Shown here piece after piece: positions 8,584 to 16,990 of a stretch of DNA of 64,000 nucleotides; positions within the stretch are counted from its first letter, which is position 1, and each line of letters opens with the position of its first letter. A program made the position numbers and the translations under genes. Under the pieces are notes generated by a model, which saw only the letters and a program-made list of their open reading frames with translations, was not told the origin of the DNA and did no database searches. The stretch comes from Desulfomonile tiedjei DSM 6799 (GTDB lineage: Bacteria; Desulfobacterota; Desulfomonilia; Desulfomonilales; Desulfomonilaceae), in assembly GCF_000266945.1 (NCBI RefSeq), contig NC_018025.1:3786001-3850000 (forward strand). The letters are read 5' to 3'.

Positions 8584-8741
8584 CCTGCGGTGATTCTCAA
8601 AAGCGATCGATGATTGTGAAGAGCGATTCATCGAAATTGGTAGTCACCGACCTGCGTGCCGGGAGACAATATGTAAATAAATCCATCAATTGCGTTAGGC
8701 AGCGACTGTGTTTCTTGTCAAGTAAGAACTAGCGGTATCGC

Positions 8742-9020
8742 GTAACCATTTAGTCATAGCCGGGCGCGCCCTGGAAGGGCGGCCCCAATAGTAGCCACGG
8801 GTGTCAACCCGTGGACAGCCGCACGCCCCTATGCATAGTTGAATGACCCTGAAAGGGTCCACCGATAGGCAATAATTTTCAAATGTCGTTGGTCGACCCC
8901 TTCAGAGTCTTGAAAACAAAAGACTTCCCGTATCGCTTCCGTGGGTTTGCACCCACGGCTACTGTTGGGTAGCCCCTATGGGGCTGTAGAAATCTCTACC
9001 CCCTGTAACTGAATGGTTAC
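8742..9020. mobile_element. IS66-like MITE (family M1), copy 1, intact
   Basis: The 279-bp element has terminal inverted repeats GTAACCATTTAGT / ACTGAATGGTTAC and encodes nothing. GTATCGC occurs at 8735-8741 and again at 9023-9029, a likely decayed target duplication. It contains several hairpins, notably CCACGGGT-GTCA-ACCCGTGG (near 8800) and CCGTGGGT-TTGC-ACCCACGG (near 8945). In other copies these same hairpins are occupied by insertions. A nearly identical inverted copy starts at 12226. GTAA ends and 8-bp duplications are IS66-family traits. Confidence 0.75.
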
Positions 9021-9121
9021 AAGTATCGCCATTAGAAATCGCAGATCGGACCGAAGGAAGCGCGAACGTCGGGAGATGAGTCATAGACTTGTCACCCTGG
9101 AGCTTTTTCAAGGAGAACGAA

Positions 9122-10159
9122 ATGGGTAAACAGGATGTAATAGATGCCGTAAAGGGACTTCCCACGGAGAAGGTCCCATGGGTTCCATATGCGGGGGTGC
9201 ATTGTGCTCACATGATCGACCAGCCTGCCGATAAGTATCTCCAAGACCCTGATCTGATCGTCGAGGGGGTCATGTTCACCGCAGAGAGATACAAAGCCGA
9301 CGGGATTCCGCTTTTGTTCGACCTGACGGTCGAAGCAATCTCTATGGGTTGCGATCACAAGTGGTGGCCGGACAACCCCCCTTCCATCACAGGGCACCCT
9401 CTCGACAAACAGAACCTCGTAGAATCCGGAATCAAGATACCTGGCCCCAAAGATGGTAGGTGGCCAGTCATCGTTGAGGCCGGCAGAAGACTAAAGGCCG
9501 CAATGCCCGATGTCGCTCTCTTCGGCATCCTCTGTGGCCCGTTGACCCTGGCCAGCCATTTGCGCGGAGTTCGGATCTTCACAGATGTGTACAAGAACAA
9601 GGTACTCGCGAAAGAAATCGTAGATTTCTGCGGTCAAGTCGCAGGTGAGTCGGCCAGGATCTATGCCGAGGAAATTGGGTGTGACGTAATAGCGATCACG
9701 GATCCTGTGGCATCTCAGATCAAACCCGAAACGTTTCGCGAATTTGTGACGCCTGCCTGTCAACCGGCCATCCAGGCGGCTAGAAAGGCGGGAAAGGTCT
9801 CGAGCTTCTTTATATGCGGCGACGCCACGAAGGTACTGGAAGAAGTGGCGCAAGTAGGAACTGACGGCTTTGCGATTGATGAGCAGTTGAACCTCACGTA
9901 CGTCAGGGATGTGGCACGCAAGCATAATGTTGGCTTCGGAGGAAACCTAAAGCTTACCTTGGCTTTGTCTTTGGGCATTGTGTCGCCGCGCGAAGACGCG
10001 ATCGCCTCTTTGGCCGCTGGAGGATCTACGGGATACGTTTTTGCCCCAGGGTGAGACATGCCCTACGATGTTCCGGCGGAACACGTGGATCAAGTTGTCG
10101 AGGCGGTGGAGTGGTATAACACCTACTTCGCAAAATATCCCCATCATATGATCAAATAG
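9122..10159 (+). CDS. UroD/MtaA-type corrinoid methyltransferase homologue, predicted selenoprotein (Sec311)
   Basis: The frame codes 310 residues of a uroporphyrinogen-decarboxylase-superfamily barrel, reaches TGA at 10052-10054, then continues open for 34 codons to TAG at 10157. The read-through segment (DMPYDVPAEHV, then a Glu/Val helix) is what this family has after its conserved GC[DE][IV]P motif. The TGA thus replaces a conserved Cys, which in MtaA/MtbA-type methyltransferases is a zinc ligand. A hairpin with a G-first loop follows (10065-10086). The other thiol ligand would be Cys242 in FFICGDATK; the usual His two residues earlier is Phe. The likely role is methyl transfer between a corrinoid protein and a thiol. 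Start ATG 9122 follows AAGGAG. The next gene's AGGAGG overlaps the TAG, supporting the longer frame. Confidence 0.75.
10065..10086 (+). promoter_or_regulatory. Bacterial SECIS-like hairpin
   Basis: ACG-(A)-TGTTCC, loop GGC, then GGAACA-CGT forms a 9-bp stem with one bulged A. The first loop base, a G, follows 20 nt after the UGA at 10052-10054. Bacterial SECIS elements are stem-loops starting shortly after the UGA with a G at the first or second loop position, which fits. Folding energy was not computed. Confidence 0.6.
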
Positions 10160-10168
10160 GAGGTTGCG

Positions 10169-10558
10169 ATGTCGGGAAAAATACAAATCGATGTTCTCAC
10201 ACTGGACAGCGTTCAGTGTGCGGCCTGCGGTTATATGATGGAATCCATTGCGGCTCTGCCCAAGGAGATTCAGGACATAATCGAATACAAGGAATGGTCG
10301 ATAAAGAACAAAGAGGGCATCGGAAAATTCCTTGAGATGAAAGGAAAGGTACTTCCAACCATAGCCATTCAGGGAGATCTACTCTTCGAATCCATCATTC
10401 CGCAGTACGAAGAATTGATCGATGCCATGGCCGACCGCGCCCCAAGCCAGGAAATGGCAACCAGGATCAGGATGCTCCGAGATATGGGGTTTGACTTCGA
10501 CAATCTGTCAGCCAATCTGGAGCGGGCTGAAGCGGGCAAACACACACGGCGAGAGTGA
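10169..10558 (+). CDS. Thioredoxin-fold-like small protein with CxxC motif
   Basis: This 129-residue protein has a beta-strand start (KIQIDVLTLDSVQC), a CAAC pair at Cys17 and Cys20, a helix, and a later LPTIAIQGDLLFES segment. The Val-Leu-Pro-Thr stretch resembles the cis-Pro region of thioredoxin-fold proteins. The C-terminal 30 residues are a charged helix without a known family in my memory. AGGAGG at 10158-10163 overlaps the stop of the selenoprotein, so the two are translationally linked. It could reduce the Sec/Cys site of the methyltransferase homologue. This is inference only. Confidence 0.65.
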   Translation: MSGKIQIDVLTLDSVQCAACGYMMESIAALPKEIQDIIEYKEWSIKNKEGIGKFLEMKGKVLPTIAIQGDLLFESIIPQYEELIDAMADRAPSQEMATRIRMLRDMGFDFDNLSANLERAEAGKHTRRE

Positions 10559-10607
10559 CGATCTCCCCATCCCGAGGCTGGCGTCGCTGGGTTAGGCCTT
10601 TCACAGT

Positions 10608-10845
10608 CTAACCAGGACGCCCGTTGCGATCCTTATATTTTGCTGCCCAGGCGTCCAAATCAACTCCATCGAATGCAGTGCCTTGAGTTTCGTGATCAGA
10701 ATACAGCATCAGTAGCATCTAATGGACCTCGGCGCTGACATTCAAAGTGCTCTTCAGCCTTTTCCTCCAAAGCTCCTTCCACGTGATTCAGAGCGGTTGC
10801 GGCTGTCCCGATCAACGCTTGCACCCGGGCGGATTCCCTGCTCAC
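10608..10845 (-). pseudogene. Small gene downstream of flavodoxin, apparently frameshifted (or two overlapping small ORFs)
   Basis: A GTG at 10845 overlaps the flavodoxin stop (GTGTGA) and opens a 49-codon frame (10696-10845) with protein-like composition: VQALIGTAATALNHVEG and ALEEKAEEHFE. A second frame (10608-10718, 36 codons, ATG with GAGG 8 nt upstream) overlaps it and carries DHETQGTAFDGVDLDAWAAK to a TAG. Joined by one shift near 10700, they would give a single acidic protein of about 78 residues. Either a frameshift broke one gene or two tiny coupled genes exist. I do not recognise the family. Confidence 0.4.
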
Positions 10846-11396
10846 ACCTGGAGAATAGCAGACGTCAAGGAAGTCACGTGGCGCAAGTCCTCCTCGTTCG
10901 GCCGGCCGGAAATGTCACCCATGCGTCCAATCTTGTTGAGCATCTCTAAATTCCCATGATACTGCCCAACGAAATGCCATTCCGCGAGTATTGTAAAACC
11001 CAAATGATCAAAGAGCTGGCCCAGGTACTTCATAGTCGGCCCCGATTCATTAACACCTGTGTGGCCTCCGCCAAAAGTGCAGTAGACAACGGCCTTCTTT
11101 CCCTCTCTCTTGGGCGCTTTTGGTTTCACGTCACCATTGATCAAATCGTTCTTCACATGTTTCTTCAGGGACTTCGACAAGAACTCCATCATAGCCTTGC
11201 TGGGAAGCCACTCATAAACCCCTGATCCGACAAAGACGAAATCGTAATCCAGAACGTTTACGCTCTCAGGATCGAGGCTCTGTCTGACCCTTACGGTTTC
11301 AACATGATGCCCGAGACTCTGAGCCGCTTTTTCGATACAATCAGCCACCTTTTGGGTGTTGGATGTTGCCGTAGAGAAGATATTCAAGACCTTCAT
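10842..11396 (-). CDS. Flavodoxin-family protein
   Basis: The 184-residue protein starts with a beta-strand and phosphate-loop-like segment (LNIFSTATSNTQKVAD), as in flavodoxins (T/S-x-T-x-N-T). It then has FVFVGSGVYEWLPS and CTFGGGHTGVNE, the usual FMN-loop positions. It is predicted to be a cytoplasmic FMN electron carrier or NAD(P)H-quinone-type reductase. The start is preceded by AAAGGAGGAAAGG. It lies about 200 nt downstream of the XRE-cupin gene on the same strand and is probably co-transcribed. Its stop overlaps the start of a small ORF. Confidence 0.75.
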   Translation of the reverse strand: MKVLNIFSTATSNTQKVADCIEKAAQSLGHHVETVRVRQSLDPESVNVLDYDFVFVGSGVYEWLPSKAMMEFLSKSLKKHVKNDLINGDVKPKAPKREGKKAVVYCTFGGGHTGVNESGPTMKYLGQLFDHLGFTILAEWHFVGQYHGNLEMLNKIGRMGDISGRPNEEDLRHVTSLTSAILQV

Positions 11397-11593
11397 TCCT
11401 TTCCTCCTTTGACGTGTGTCTCACGAAACTATCGTTGATACCAATGTGCTTCGACGCAAGGAACAGAGACTCGACTCCTATGCGGCCTTTTGCGGGAAAT
11501 CTCCTCCGATACGGATCCTGCGTCCCCGAGGGACTCTTGAGGTCCACCGCAAACGGCACTCCAATACGCCGCATTTCGACAACCGTATCGCTA

Positions 11594-12112
11594 TCAGACC
11601 ATACTGTGGTGAATTAACAGCATCTCGGCTTCTTCAACAATGTCATATTCGTGCTCATGCAATGCCTTGAATCTCAGCGCCGAGCCCGGGGTCAGTTCGT
11701 GCGATTGTCCTCTTACGGTCACTCTAACCTTGCCGGAAAGCACCAGGCACACTTCGGCCGTGTTCTCATGATGTTTGGGATCCGATTCCTTTCGGGCGCC
11801 GACCCGGGCTCGAACGTGACGAATCTCAAAGGCCGGAAACCAGACGTGGGTACCCTCAAATTGCCCCTTCTTGAACGGCTTGGTGATGGCAACCTCACAT
11901 TGCGCCACCTCCGCAAGCCGGATCAACTCGCTTGAAGACAGATGAAAGACCGCACTGAGAGCTTCAATAGTATCTATGGTCGGATTGCCGTTTTCTGCTT
12001 CGATCTTCGCTATTGTTCCTCGGGTAAGCCCGGCCCGTTTGGCCAGTTCCTCGGCGGAGAGACTCCATTTTTTGCGCAGATTGCGGATTACGGAAAAGTC
12101 GAACTTGCCCAT
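11594..12112 (-). CDS. XRE-family regulator with C-terminal cupin domain
   Basis: The protein is 172 residues. Residues 5-60 form a lambda-repressor-type HTH (SAEELAKRAGLTRGTIAKIE). Residues 95-170 form a cupin barrel (NTAEVCLVLSGKVRVTV, PGSALRFKALHEHEY). These are usually one-component regulators that bind a small effector in the cupin. Upstream (12145-12180) the DNA is very AT-rich and contains TGATCA and, on the minus strand, TTGACA, which could be a -35 box; no good -10 at 17 bp was seen. It likely controls the flavodoxin unit below it. The effector is unknown. Confidence 0.85.
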   Translation of the reverse strand: MGKFDFSVIRNLRKKWSLSAEELAKRAGLTRGTIAKIEAENGNPTIDTIEALSAVFHLSSSELIRLAEVAQCEVAITKPFKKGQFEGTHVWFPAFEIRHVRARVGARKESDPKHHENTAEVCLVLSGKVRVTVRGQSHELTPGSALRFKALHEHEYDIVEEAEMLLIHHSMV

Positions 12113-12443
12113 CGCGAAGCTCCTCTTAAATGCGGACGTTCCTTTTACGTACTATATAGTGATCATTATGTCAACTATAATATACAACCGAATGTAAATC
12201 TTCAGTGGACTTTTTTGAACAGAGTGTAACCATTCAGTTACACGGGGTAGAGATTTCTACAGCCCCATAGGGGCTACCCAACAGTAGCCGTGGGTGCAAA
12301 CCCACGGAAGCGATACGGGAAGTCTTTTGTTTTCAAGACCCTGAAGGGGTCGACCCACGACATTTGAAAATTATTGCCTATCGGTGGACCCTTTCAGGGT
12401 CATTCAACTATGCATAGGGGCGTGGGGCGGTCCACGGGTTGAC

Positions 12444-14124
12444 GAAACTGTCTCAAAACTCCATTTTGGGCTCGCGATTTGCCAAGAGATGTACTAGAAA
12501 GGAGAGGAATTCAACAACCACGAGGCTGTCATGGGCAAACAGATCCGGGCCGATTACGAACAGATCTTGATGTTTCCGCCGTCAGTGGAAGACTGGGTGG
12601 CTAAGGATCACCCGGCGCGCTTTATCCGAGATTTCGTGGATTCCTTGGATCTGTCCGAGTTGGGAATCGAGGTTCCCGACAGCGATACAGGACGTCCTCC
12701 GTATGCGCCAGATCTTCTGTTGAAGGTGTGGCTTTTCGGATACTTCAATCGGATCAGGAGTACCCGTAAGCTTGAAAAGGGTTGCCTTGAGAATATGGGG
12801 CTGATTTGGCTGACGGGGATGAATGCTCCGGATCATAATTCCTTATGGCGATTCTTCAAGGCGAACAAGAAATCATTGAGGCATCTGTTCAGACAGTCGA
12901 TTCGTGTTGCTCTGAAGGCCGATCTGATCGGTCTAGCTCTTCATGCCGTGGACGGGACCAAGATCCAAGCCGTCTCATCCAACGACAAGGCTCGGGGTCG
13001 TGAGCACCTGGAGAGGTTTCTGGAAAGTGTTTCGGAGAGATTGGACCGCACGATTGCCGATGCGATGACTGAGATAGAGAGAGCCGAGCGGGAAGAGACC
13101 GGTGAGTATCGCCTTCCGCAGTCCATGCAAGACGGATTGAAACGGAAACAGCGGATACAAGAGGCTCTGAAGGAGTTGGATGAATCGGACAAGAAGTCAG
13201 TTCACCCTTCGGAACCGGAAGCTCGCTTTATGAAGAATCGCCGGACCAAAGACTTGTCGTACAACGCTCAGGCGGTTGCCGACCAAAAGAGCGGCCTTAT
13301 CGTGGCCGCAGATGTGGTCACGGATGGGGCCGACAACGGGCAATTGGTCCCCATGCTCGACAAGGTGAAAGAGAATCTGGGCGCTGTGGCAGAGGAAAAT
13401 GTGGCGGACGGGGGATATTTTTCCTCAGGGCAGATAGGTCTGGCCCATGAGCGAGAATACGGCATTCTTATCGGGAAATCGTCAGGGGAAATTGTTTCCG
13501 AGAGAGGTGCGGATGAGGATCTCTATCACCGATCCCGGTTCGTCTTTGATCAGGAGCGTGATTGCTTCATATGCCCTGAAGGGCGCTTGTTGCCTTTTCA
13601 TCAGCGGAAAATTAACGGCAAGAACCACAATGAGGTTCGCAGGTATCACTGCAAGGATTTTCTAACGTGTCCCAATCGCTGGAAATGCTCCAAGAGCAAG
13701 AACGGACGCCTCATAGACCTCAGCGTTTACGAGGCGGCCCTAGAACGACACCGCAGCAAGAGGGAAAAACCAGAGAACAAAGAGCGCCTGAAGACTCGAA
13801 AGAAGATTATCGAGCCACCGTTTGCCTGGATCAAGAGCGCATTAAGCTTTCGGCGATGGACCGTGGCCGGAATCGACAACGTAAAGGCCCAGTGGGACCT
13901 TATTTGCACGACCATAAATCTCAGGAAGCTCTACCACCATTGGGTATCCGGCGAGGTGGCATTCACGTAAGCAGCCGGAGGGAGACCATGACCTTATAAC
14001 GGACAGTACACTCGGATCGAACCTCGCCTGATCTTCACTTGACGGGACTGCTTTTTTCCCAGAAGCAGGTCCTCCCGTCCGGCTTGCGTGATTCGCCGCA
14101 GTGCGCAGGTTTTGAGACGCTTTC
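12444..14124 (+). mobile_element. IS1182-family insertion sequence, copy A (1681 bp)
   Basis: The termini GAAACTGTCTCAAAA and TTTTGAGACGCTTTC are inverted repeats. The 4-bp target duplication TGAC lies at 12440-12443 and 14125-14128. It carries a single transposase gene. The other copy (34079-35759) has exactly the same length and an identical transposase, so transposition or duplication was recent. Confidence 0.85.
12531..13970 (+). CDS. IS1182-family transposase, copy A
   Basis: The 479-residue DDE transposase has the N-terminal DUF772-like domain (PPYAPDLLLKVWLFGYF, NRIRSTRKLE) and a catalytic core starting at HAVDGTKIQA. It continues with the second acidic region ADGGYFSSGQIG and a C-terminal Cys-rich part (CPEGRLLPF, CPNRWKC) before RWTVAGIDNVKAQWDL. 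It is intact and identical at protein level to the copy on the minus strand at 34233-35672. It starts 87 bp inside the left end of the element. Confidence 0.9.
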   Translation: MGKQIRADYEQILMFPPSVEDWVAKDHPARFIRDFVDSLDLSELGIEVPDSDTGRPPYAPDLLLKVWLFGYFNRIRSTRKLEKGCLENMGLIWLTGMNAPDHNSLWRFFKANKKSLRHLFRQSIRVALKADLIGLALHAVDGTKIQAVSSNDKARGREHLERFLESVSERLDRTIADAMTEIERAEREETGEYRLPQSMQDGLKRKQRIQEALKELDESDKKSVHPSEPEARFMKNRRTKDLSYNAQAVADQKSGLIVAADVVTDGADNGQLVPMLDKVKENLGAVAEENVADGGYFSSGQIGLAHEREYGILIGKSSGEIVSERGADEDLYHRSRFVFDQERDCFICPEGRLLPFHQRKINGKNHNEVRRYHCKDFLTCPNRWKCSKSKNGRLIDLSVYEAALERHRSKREKPENKERLKTRKKIIEPPFAWIKSALSFRRWTVAGIDNVKAQWDLICTTINLRKLYHHWVSGEVAFT

Positions 14125-14197
14125 TGACACCCGTGGCTACTATTGGGGCCGCCCTTCCAGGGTGTGCCCGGCTATGACTAAATGGATACAACAGAGT

Positions 14198-15743
14198 GTA
14201 AAGCTTCAGTTATTCGCGGGAGCAATTGTGATGGATATAGCTATTCTTGAGGGCCGTTTCTTTGAAAGAGGAGTTCATAGGGGTCCAGCTTAAGATTCGT
14301 TGCTAATTGATCGAGAGTTTTCTTCATCTGTTCTGCAGGGTCGTTACCTCGTTTCTTGAGGGTGGTGAGGACGGTTGTGAGAATACTGCGCGTCTTGGCT
14401 CCGTTATCAGAAATAGATCCATAGCTGACCTTCCTTGCCACAACAGTGGGTCTCAGATCTCTTTCGGCTAAATTGTTTTCTGCCGGAATCGTTCGGTCTC
14501 GAGCCCAGTGATAGAGCCTCTCTTCATTTTCACGGAAGATACCTTGGATCCGGCGAATGCCCATATGGCGGGCCGGTCGTTCCATTGCGGCCTTAATTTC
14601 AGTCCGAAGCTTAGCCGCTCGACGATAGAATTGCTTATCCGTAATCGGTTGGCTGCGAAGTCCCTGAGCGAGTGCAAGTAAAGGAGCCACAACAGCCACA
14701 AAAGTTGAGACCTCTGCTTCTTCGGGAAACTCTTTTTCCAAATCCTGGACATCTCGCAGAAGGTGAGCGTAACAATATTGAATCTCACATGGAGCTTTCT
14801 TGTAGCCGCGGTAACGATCCACAACCAAAACGCCCGGTAGCCGATCTTTGCCGAGGACTGCATGAGCTACTTGGGACGAGCGACTCTTGCCAAATTGGAA
14901 AATGCTCAAATCGGGAGTGGCGAAGAGCCAAACGTATCCGTTCTTGCCGTCAGTGCGCCAGCTCGTCTCATCTGCGTGTTTCACAGGAGCTTGTCGATAT
15001 TCTTCAATGAGCTTCTGGGGAACTCTTTCAAAAAGTCGCCCCATTCGATGATATACCTCCATCAGGCTTCCTTCGCTTACTCCAGTCTGTTCACAGATTC
15101 GTCCCATGGGAAGACCATAGAAGTAATACATCGTCATGGCATTGGCAATGAGTTGATTTCCGTAAAGACTCTTGGGAAGCACCCCGGGAGTCTGGGGAGT
15201 AAACGTGCGTTCACAACGATAACAATACCTTTTGGGTAAGCGAAATACTATTCGTTCGGGTTTTTGAGAAGGCGTATCCAGGACACTCCTCTCTTCCACC
15301 CCTTTCTTTTCAAGAATACCCCCGCATTCGGGACAGATATCTGGAGCCTCCACTTCTACCGCATAATCAAACTCGCACTCGTGGCTCTTGCGACCGGAAC
15401 CTTTGTGTCCCTGCCGCGCACCTTTGGGCTTTTTCTCCTTCTGTTCACTGTTCCTCTTGATTGGTATTTTGGATGAGGGAGTGGAAGAGCCGAAGTATCC
15501 TTCTTGAGCCTTGCGCTCTTGATAGCGCAGTTTAGCCTCCAGGCTCTGGATCTTTTCTTTTAACTCGTCAATGCAACGCTGTTTTTCCAAACAAACCGGA
15601 CAACCGTTTATGCCCATCCCATCATCACCTGAACAAGCGTTTCACCCACCAAGCCTATACCCCATCTCAAACCCGAACGCGAGAACCATTTAACCCCAAA
15701 AATAAAATTCTTCTCAAACTACCGCTCGAAACTGAAGCTTTAC
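14198..15743 (-). mobile_element. IS66-family element of the transposase-only type (1546 bp)
   Basis: The ends are inverted repeats GTAAAGCTTCAGTTATTCG / CGAAACTGAAGCTTTAC. Only the large transposase is encoded; tnpA and tnpB-like genes are absent, as in the ISBst12-type subgroup. It abuts the right target duplication of the MITE at 12226-14189. The 8 bp on its two sides (AACAGAGT and CCGGCAAG) do not match, so its own duplication has been lost or it is rearranged. Confidence 0.8.
14241..15617 (-). CDS. IS66-family transposase (TnpC-type)
   Basis: The 458-residue protein has an N-terminal Cys pair (CPVCLEKQRC) with a leucine-rich coiled coil. A zinc-finger segment (CPECGGIL .. CYRCERTF) follows, then the DDE core: KHADETSW, VVDRYRGYK and PAENNLAERDLRP. 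These are standard IS66 landmarks. The frame is intact. Confidence 0.92.
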   Translation of the reverse strand: MGINGCPVCLEKQRCIDELKEKIQSLEAKLRYQERKAQEGYFGSSTPSSKIPIKRNSEQKEKKPKGARQGHKGSGRKSHECEFDYAVEVEAPDICPECGGILEKKGVEERSVLDTPSQKPERIVFRLPKRYCYRCERTFTPQTPGVLPKSLYGNQLIANAMTMYYFYGLPMGRICEQTGVSEGSLMEVYHRMGRLFERVPQKLIEEYRQAPVKHADETSWRTDGKNGYVWLFATPDLSIFQFGKSRSSQVAHAVLGKDRLPGVLVVDRYRGYKKAPCEIQYCYAHLLRDVQDLEKEFPEEAEVSTFVAVVAPLLALAQGLRSQPITDKQFYRRAAKLRTEIKAAMERPARHMGIRRIQGIFRENEERLYHWARDRTIPAENNLAERDLRPTVVARKVSYGSISDNGAKTRSILTTVLTTLKKRGNDPAEQMKKTLDQLATNLKLDPYELLFQRNGPQE

Positions 15744-15777
15744 CCGGCAAGACACACATTCAAAGCTATATATGGAG

Positions 15778-15819
15778 AGGGAAACCCTTCTTATAAGAAG
15801 GGCTTCCTCGGTTTTCCCT
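15778..15819. terminator. Nested hairpin CCCTTCTT-ATAA-type
   Basis: CCCTTCTTATAAGAAGGG (15785-15802) is a perfect 18-bp palindrome enclosed by AGGGAAA .. TTTTCCCT. It lies 160 bp downstream of the minus-strand hypothetical gene and could end its transcript. T-runs are short (TTT). The rest of 15744-15978 shows no gene. Confidence 0.35.
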
Positions 15820-15978
15820 GAAGTACTCAACCCTCTTGCAGCGTGAGGGTAACGGATACCCCAAGGAAGGTTCCGGGATCACTTTTAGGGGTTGTGTAAT
15901 TCACTCCCGGATTTGCATCGGAGGTAGAGGGAGCATCGTATATGTTTATCTAGCCTGCATGACAAAATCACAATGAAA

Positions 15979-16452
15979 TCAGACACTCAGATGATCGTTC
16001 AAAGCCGAATAACGCTCTTCTGTCACTGCGGCAAGGGTTTCGAGCCGTTGAAATCGTTCTTTGAGCCAAGGGAGCATTTCTTGCAGTGCTTGCTTGAGTT
16101 CCAGCGCCTCCTTGTTCGATAAGTACCCGATGGCTTGCTCCACTCGAGAGAAATCGTCCAGAAAACGAAGATCTCGATCGCTCAGGGCTCGTATAACATC
16201 CATTCCCGTCAGTCTTCGCACATTTGCAGCAGACAGTTTTTGGAAGGCAGTTGCACTCAAATTTTCGAAATCTTTCCCTTCCCCGTTTTCGTTTTCGCCT
16301 GCTCGATCAAAGGCTGCTACAATGATTGCCGAGACAGGCAGGTTTTCTCCAAAGAATCGAAGCAATAGTTCATCCAATTCTTTCCGAAAATCATTCCAAT
16401 TCGAGGGCAATGCATCTCCGTCTGCTCCTTTCCATTGCACTAATTGCATCAT
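15979..16452 (-). CDS. Hypothetical protein
   Basis: The 157-residue acidic, helical protein has no membrane segment, signal peptide or Cys. Segments such as RKELDELLLRFFGENLP, LSAANVRRLTGMDVI and ALELKQALQEMLPWLKE suggest a helical bundle or coiled coil. A GGAGAGG-like ribosome site precedes the ATG at good spacing, supporting a real gene. I do not recognise the family. It is on the same strand as the sigma-54 activator upstream but 540 bp away. Confidence 0.55.
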   Translation of the reverse strand: MMQLVQWKGADGDALPSNWNDFRKELDELLLRFFGENLPVSAIIVAAFDRAGENENGEGKDFENLSATAFQKLSAANVRRLTGMDVIRALSDRDLRFLDDFSRVEQAIGYLSNKEALELKQALQEMLPWLKERFQRLETLAAVTEERYSALNDHLSV

Positions 16453-16595
16453 TTCTTGTTTCCTCTCCGCTGTAATGCTATCTTAAAAGACGGTCTATAG
16501 CATTGCTCCTGCAAACAATTATGTGTGGAGGACCGTTAGCTGACTGAGACCTTACAAACAGCTATAATGGAACGTCTTTTCAGACGTGTTGCTTT

Positions 16596-16706
16596 GAGGC
16601 CCTGGAGGTGCCGCTCTCGTGCTCGAATCAAAGTGTTTTCTTGATAGCCGAAACGGTCGTTACTAACACAATGGACAAGAGGTCTTTTCGCGGCACCTCA
16701 GGCCCC
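16596..16706. repeat. Inverted repeat in non-coding DNA
   Basis: GAGGCCCTGGAGGTGCCGC (16596-16614) is inverted with one indel at 16690-16706 (GCGGCACCTCAGGCCCC). A small hairpin ACGTCT-TTTC-AGACGT lies just before it (about 16572-16587), and GGCGTTTCAACGCC follows it. The 16453-16990 interval has no convincing gene; this is the only structure I see there. Confidence 0.4.
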
Positions 16707-16990
16707 AATGACGGCGTTTCAACGCCGGTAACTCGTCTTCGGTTAGTTAGTTGTAAAGCATTTTCTGTGCCAAATACGGGAGAATTGACTCGAAAATTAT
16801 CTTACTGATTTAATTATACAAATATCACAGTGTAAATTCGATGTCAGGGCATGCCGGAATTGGTGAGAATTCTATTCCGCGCGAAGTTGGAACAAAAGTT
16901 AGAAGACAACGACCTCGCATGACCTAAATCAAAGAAAATATTTCCGAATGGGAACATGCGTCATGTTCGATTTCGCGCGTGGATGCAAGA

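Larger units (their letters stand above)
12226..14189. mobile_element. IS66-like MITE M1, copy 2, split by an IS1182-type element
   Basis: The left part (12226-12443) is the near-identical inverted copy of 8742-9020. The right part resumes at 14129 and ends ACTAAATGGATAC at 14189. Exact 8-bp target duplications AACAGAGT flank it (12218-12225 and 14190-14197). The hairpin CCACGGGT-TGAC-ACCCGTGG is opened at its loop by the IS at 12444-14124. The second hairpin is still empty (loop GCAA). Confidence 0.75.

Noticed and set aside
14190-15751. AACAGAGT as a target duplication of the IS66 element
   Set aside because: The right flank of the IS66 element is CCGGCAAG. AACAGAGT duplicates instead across the MITE at 12226-14189.
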